Source of the DNA: Piromyces finnis
Lineage: Eukaryota > Neocallimastigomycota > Neocallimastigomycetes > Neocallimastigales > Neocallimastigaceae
DNA: 64,000 bases
NCBI GenBank assembly: GCA_002104945.1
Contig: MCFH01000038.1
Span: 104,501-168,500 of the forward strand
Reading direction: 5' to 3'
A model generated the notes under the pieces. It saw only the letters and a list, made by a program, of their open reading frames with translations, was not told where the DNA came from and searched no databases. The position numbers and the translations under genes were made by a program. Position 1 is the stretch's first letter. Every line of letters begins with the position of its first letter. Positions 60,118 through 64,000 of the stretch are shown piece by piece.

Positions 60118-61064
60118 TGATGATGATGATGATAATAATAATGATAATAATGATAATAATAAATTTATTAACAATAATTAAAATATTTATCTTTTTTTTT
60201 TTTCTATTTTCTTTTCTTTTTAAATCTTTTTAATAATATTAAATACATTTCTTGGTAAATTTCAATTCAATAATTTAAAGATTTAATTTAATTGAAAAAG
60301 ATTTAATAGAATTTAATCAAACAGCTTCACAGAAACCAGAATACAGGAAATATGAAGACGTATATAATAGAGTAATGCTAAAAGATAATATTGCTGTTGT
60401 AACCTTATTAGAAGATAAAAAAACAAATTTATGCTTAATAGTAGCAAATACACATCTTCACTGGGATCCAGCCTTTAAGGATGTTAAATTAGTACAAGCT
60501 GCAATATTGATTGAAGAAATTGAGAAATATAGTGAACTTTATATGAAGCGTCCATTACGTCAACAATTTACTAAATATTTACAAAATGATGTTACTCGTT
60601 TTCCATTGCTTGTATGTGGTGATTTCAACTCAGAAGAAGATTCTGGTGTATATGAATTCCTATCAAAGGCAAAGATTTCACCAGATCATGAAGATTATTT
60701 AGGACATTCTTATGGTACTGAAGAGGTTACCCATAAATTCCAATTAAAATCAGCTTATCTTGAAATCGATGATTTAGAATTTACAAACTATACCCCAGGA
60801 TTTAAGGGTGTACTTGATTATATATGGTACACCTCTAATACTATAAAGGTTACTGCTGCCTTAGGGGGTATTGATAAAAATTATATGAAGAAGGTTGTTG
60901 GTTTCCCAGAATTCCACTTCCCAAGTGATCATATTCCATTAATAACCCAAATAAAAATAAAAAATCAAATACCTCCACATCTAAATCAAGGCTCCATGAA
61001 TAGACAAGCACAAGCTGTTCAACAACAAACAGCACAACAAAGAAGACAGATGAATATGAAGTAG
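58427..61064 (+). CDS. CCR4: CCR4-NOT deadenylase subunit Ccr4 (661 aa, 5 exons)
   Basis: Exons: 58427-59261, 59446-59502, 59605-59765, 59886-60034, 60281-61064. The N terminus is low complexity with a nine-Gln run (about residues 46-54). Leucine-rich repeats at about 165-265 ([15 protein letters not shown]) are the surface that binds the NOT1/CAF1 scaffold in yeast. The C-terminal exonuclease/endonuclease/phosphatase domain begins with [14 protein letters not shown]. Glu352 in CLQEVE is the Mg ligand and is encoded at the start of exon 4. [18 protein letters not shown] and PSDHIPL carry the other catalytic residues. The enzyme shortens mRNA poly(A) tails in the cytoplasm. A Gln-rich tail of about 35 residues follows the domain. 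Confidence 0.96.
60078..60171. repeat. Intronic (AAT)n/(ATG)n microsatellite
   Basis: Lies inside the fourth CCR4 intron; AAT units change to GAT/ATG units and back. Confidence 0.9.
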
Positions 61065-62071
61065 AAGGGAAAGAGACCTTATTCAATAAATAAAAAAAAA
61101 GCCATTATTACATAAATAATAAATATTTTTGTTTTATCCAAAAGTAATAATAATATAATAGTAATATTAATAAATAATAATAACGATAATAGTAAAATAT
61201 ATATATATATTTTTTTTTTCATTAAAGTCATTAGTAAATTATAAATATTAAAAAATAATTTTTTTTTTTTTTCATATATTACATTAATTTAAAAAAAAAA
61301 AAAATAAAAAGAAATAAAATTTAAAAATATAAATAAAGTTAAATTTTTAAATATTAATTGATTTAAATATTTAATATTAATTTAATTGATATAATAATAG
61401 ATAATTATAATTTAAAAAAAAAACGAAAGAAAAAAAAATTGAAAAGTAACCTTTATTTAAATATTGATTTTTGTAAAAATGTAAAAATTAAATTCTTTTA
61501 TATATATATATATATAATATGAAAAAGAAAAACATTTCAATAGTCAGCATAGAAAAATAATATTATAAAAAAATGTAAAAGATAAATAATATAATTAATA
61601 TATTTACTTTTACCTTTACATCTATTACCATAAATTAATACCAATCATTACACAAAAAATTAAAACAAAAAAAAAAAAAATAATAAATAAAAATAAAATA
61701 TAATAAAATATAAAATATATATGTTAATATATTCAATGGTAAAACAGAGTACGGTTTATATATATATATATTAATTTATTATACTTTAAAAAATGTCTAA
61801 ATAATTAAATAAATAGTTATATTTAAAAATAATAATAAAAATAAATTTATTTTATAGTGTAATGTATTAAAAATTATGAAGGTATCTAAAATAAAAATGA
61901 ATTATGAATTGATATATTTATTTTTGAAACTAAATCCAAAATTCAATATTATTTTTATTTAAATCAAATTTTTGATAAATAGTCGAAAAAGTATGATCAT
62001 TCACTTGATATATTGAAATCCGTCTAGAAAAATGATTTCTGTATTTTCCATTAATTTATATGATTTATGAT
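61065..62071. other. AT-rich intergenic region between convergent genes
   Basis: 3' flanks of CCR4 (plus) and MRD1/RBM19 (minus); no other feature seen. Confidence 0.6.
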
Positions 62072-63810
62072 TTATTCATCCATTTCATCATCTTCGGTAG
62101 CACCAAACTTTACACGCTTATTCACATTAAACTTTGGAGGTAATATCATTAAAAAAAAAAAAAAAAAAGTTAAAGATATTAAATTGTAATTAAATTTATG
62201 TATAGATATAAATAATATTATAAATATAAAAAAGGATATTTTTTGAAAAGCTTTTATCAGTTTTTTCTCTAATAGCTTCAATACTATCGTCATCCTCAGC
62301 CCATTCAAGAACTAAGTGTCTACCGTACAAGTGAGTATTGGTAAGATTTTCAAATACATTCTTAGCTTCTTGTTTAGTTAAGAAATCGATAAAACCGAAA
62401 CCACGATGAGAACCGTCAAATTTCTTTGGTAAACGAAGAGATTTGATTTGACCATAAGTACTATTTTATTTATAAACATACATATATATATATTATTCAT
62501 ATATATTAATAAAATTTTTTATATAAATTACTATTCAAATTTATATTAAATACAAATTATTAATTTCATTACCTAAATAATTCACGTAAATCCTTCTTAG
62601 TTGCTTCAAATGGAATATTTCTAACAATTAACTTGGTACTATTTGGTTCAATATGCTTATCAAACTTTCTCTTATTATTGTTATTATTTGTGGAAGATGC
62701 ACCGTGTGAGAATTTTAATGATAATGCGTGACCATCTAATGCAAATCCCTTTTAATAAATATATAGAATAGAGTAATTTAATTAGTAATTATAAAGTTAG
62801 TCATTTATTTTTTTAATAAATGATTGGTTTTATTTCATTTTTCACTTACTTGCATAGATTTTAAAGCGCTCATAGCATTTTCTTTTGTATCAAATTCTAC
62901 AAAACCAAAACCCATTGATAATGGTTTACCTGTTTTCTTATTTGGTTTCATAGAAACACGAGCTGTTCTCATACCCTTTAAATGCTTAAAGGCTTTAGTT
63001 AAACCTTCAGTAGTAGTATCAAAGTTTAAGTTTTTAACAAACAAAGTAACATTATCAGATGAAATATCGTCATTATTTACAGCATTTACATCATGTGTAT
63101 CTTCCTTTAATACCTTTAGTGGAATTTTTTTAGCCTTAGATGGATCGAATTTATCCTTGAAAGTACCAATTGGAGCCCATTCTAAATATAATGGTAAATG
63201 TTTGAATTTTGTGAAAGCTAAATTACGGAATGCATTCTTTGCTTCATTTGGTTCTAAAAATTCAACTAATGCGATAGTCTTAGCTGGTGGTAAAACGATC
63301 TATAATAAACCAATGATATATTTATTGTCGTTGAAATGAGTTAATATTATAAATTAAAAAGTTTATGTATGTATTTTATTATTCTTCTTATTCTTATTAT
63401 TATTCTTATTACTATTAAATGATTAAAACTTACACGTCCTAAAGATCCAAACTTTGACCATAAATTATATAATTCTGATTCTTCTGTATTTGCTGGAATA
63501 TTCTTAACTAAAATTACAGTATTACTACGTTTTTTCTGACCTTGTTCAAAAGCATTTAATGAAACACCTTCCTATTGTCATTAAATTATATTTGAATGAT
63601 CAAACTAAATTAGTTATTTTAATCATTGATAGTTATTTAAAAAAACAATAAAGACTTACATCTTCTAAATATTTTTTTGTTTCATTAATAATGTGTGTTT
63701 CAGCAAGAGCAAGACGAACAGCCATATTATCAGCTTCTTTGTCTAAAATATCTGATTTTTGAACATCTAATTTTTGAGCCATAGATTGTGCAATTGAATC
63801 CATCTATTTT

Positions 63811-63843
<33 letters not shown>

Positions 63844-64000
63844 ATCAAAAAATGTATTAATATAATTTATTATTTACATATAGTATATATATTATTATAT
63901 TACTTACATTCATAAATAAAGAATTCCAGTTAAAGTCACTACCAGCTGAAGCCTTCTTTTTTAATAATTGTTGCTTCTTATATGGTGTATTTTCGTCTAT
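62072..64000 (-). CDS. MRD1: Mrd1/RBM19 multi-RRM ribosome biogenesis protein, C-terminal part (429 aa in window)
   Basis: The 5' end lies beyond 64000. Minus-strand exons: 64000-63908, 63803-63660, 63571-63434, 63299-62850, 62748-62573, 62460-62240, 62139-62072. Diagnostic segments of the family are FNWNSLFMN, the [19 protein letters not shown] linker, and [17 protein letters not shown] with LYLEWAP. Three RRMs are visible, beginning [25 protein letters not shown] and [13 protein letters not shown]. Human and yeast relatives have five or six RRMs, so the rest lie outside. The protein acts in the nucleolus in 18S pre-rRNA processing. The tail is acidic (EDDEMDE). All introns are GT-AG except the last, which fits AT-AC (62140-62239). 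Confidence 0.95.
62140..62239 (-). other. Putative U12-type AT-AC intron in MRD1
   Basis: On the minus strand the intron starts ATATCCTTTT, an exact match to the U12-type AT-AC donor consensus ATATCCTTT. It contains TCTTTAACT, one mismatch from the U12 branch-site consensus TCCTTAACT, and ends TATTAC. Removing these 100 bases joins phase 1 to phase 1 and restores an acidic C terminus. No GT lies between the last conserved RRM codons and the acceptor. The branch site is about 29 nt from the acceptor, longer than usual, because of an 18-T run. Confidence 0.72.

Noticed and set aside
62824-63339. A 171-codon plus-strand ORF
   Set aside because: Antisense to the RRM exon of MRD1, whose conserved motifs show which strand is coding.

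Overview
The window is nuclear DNA from a very AT-rich, intron-rich eukaryote. The best fit is an anaerobic gut fungus (Neocallimastigomycota). The evidence is: intergenic DNA of almost pure A/T with long homopolymers and (TAA)n/(ATT)n runs; short phased GT-AG introns with GTAAGT/GTAAAT-type donors and TAG/AAG/CAG acceptors; Asn/Ser/Lys-rich proteins; and a secreted protein ending in two Cys/Trp-rich fungal dockerin (CBM10-type) domains, the hallmark of anaerobic-fungal cellulosomes. All exon structures given here were derived by hand. Each spliced gene closes in frame at its total coding length.

Left part (1-12 kb) is a transposon nest. An older, GC-richer relic (about 100-735) borders an intact Ty1/copia element (738-6730) with identical LTRs, an ATAAA target duplication and one 1817-residue polyprotein. 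Next comes a second LTR element (7272-11819) that carries only gag and protease, joined by a textbook -1 frameshift signal. It ends 15 bp upstream of a tRNA-Thr gene, which is Ty3-like targeting.

Middle part (12-42 kb): an 11-exon class-C-type GPCR with a beta-helix/EGF ectodomain (12142-17256); a small secreted peptide; the UFMylation factor UFBP1/DDRGK1 (19382-21234); a membrane-anchored short-chain dehydrogenase (21876-23573); a 1309-residue ankyrin protein on the minus strand; a 12-exon secreted LRR-double-dockerin protein on the minus strand (33011-35751) with one exon per repeat; a TALE homeodomain protein (39311-41104); and an ankyrin pseudogene scrap.

Right part (45-64 kb) is rich in RNA-metabolism genes: a Cid1/TRF-type nucleotidyltransferase, a tRNase Z, an unrecognised membrane protein, the Ccr4 deadenylase, and the 3' part of the rRNA-processing RRM protein Mrd1/RBM19. 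The last Mrd1 intron appears to be an AT-AC, U12-type (minor spliceosome) intron. Gene order looks like ordinary eukaryotic single-gene units with no operons. The most notable signals are the U12-type intron, the tRNA-adjacent Gag-Pro element with its frameshift signal, the exon-per-repeat LRR-dockerin gene and the beta-helix GPCR.
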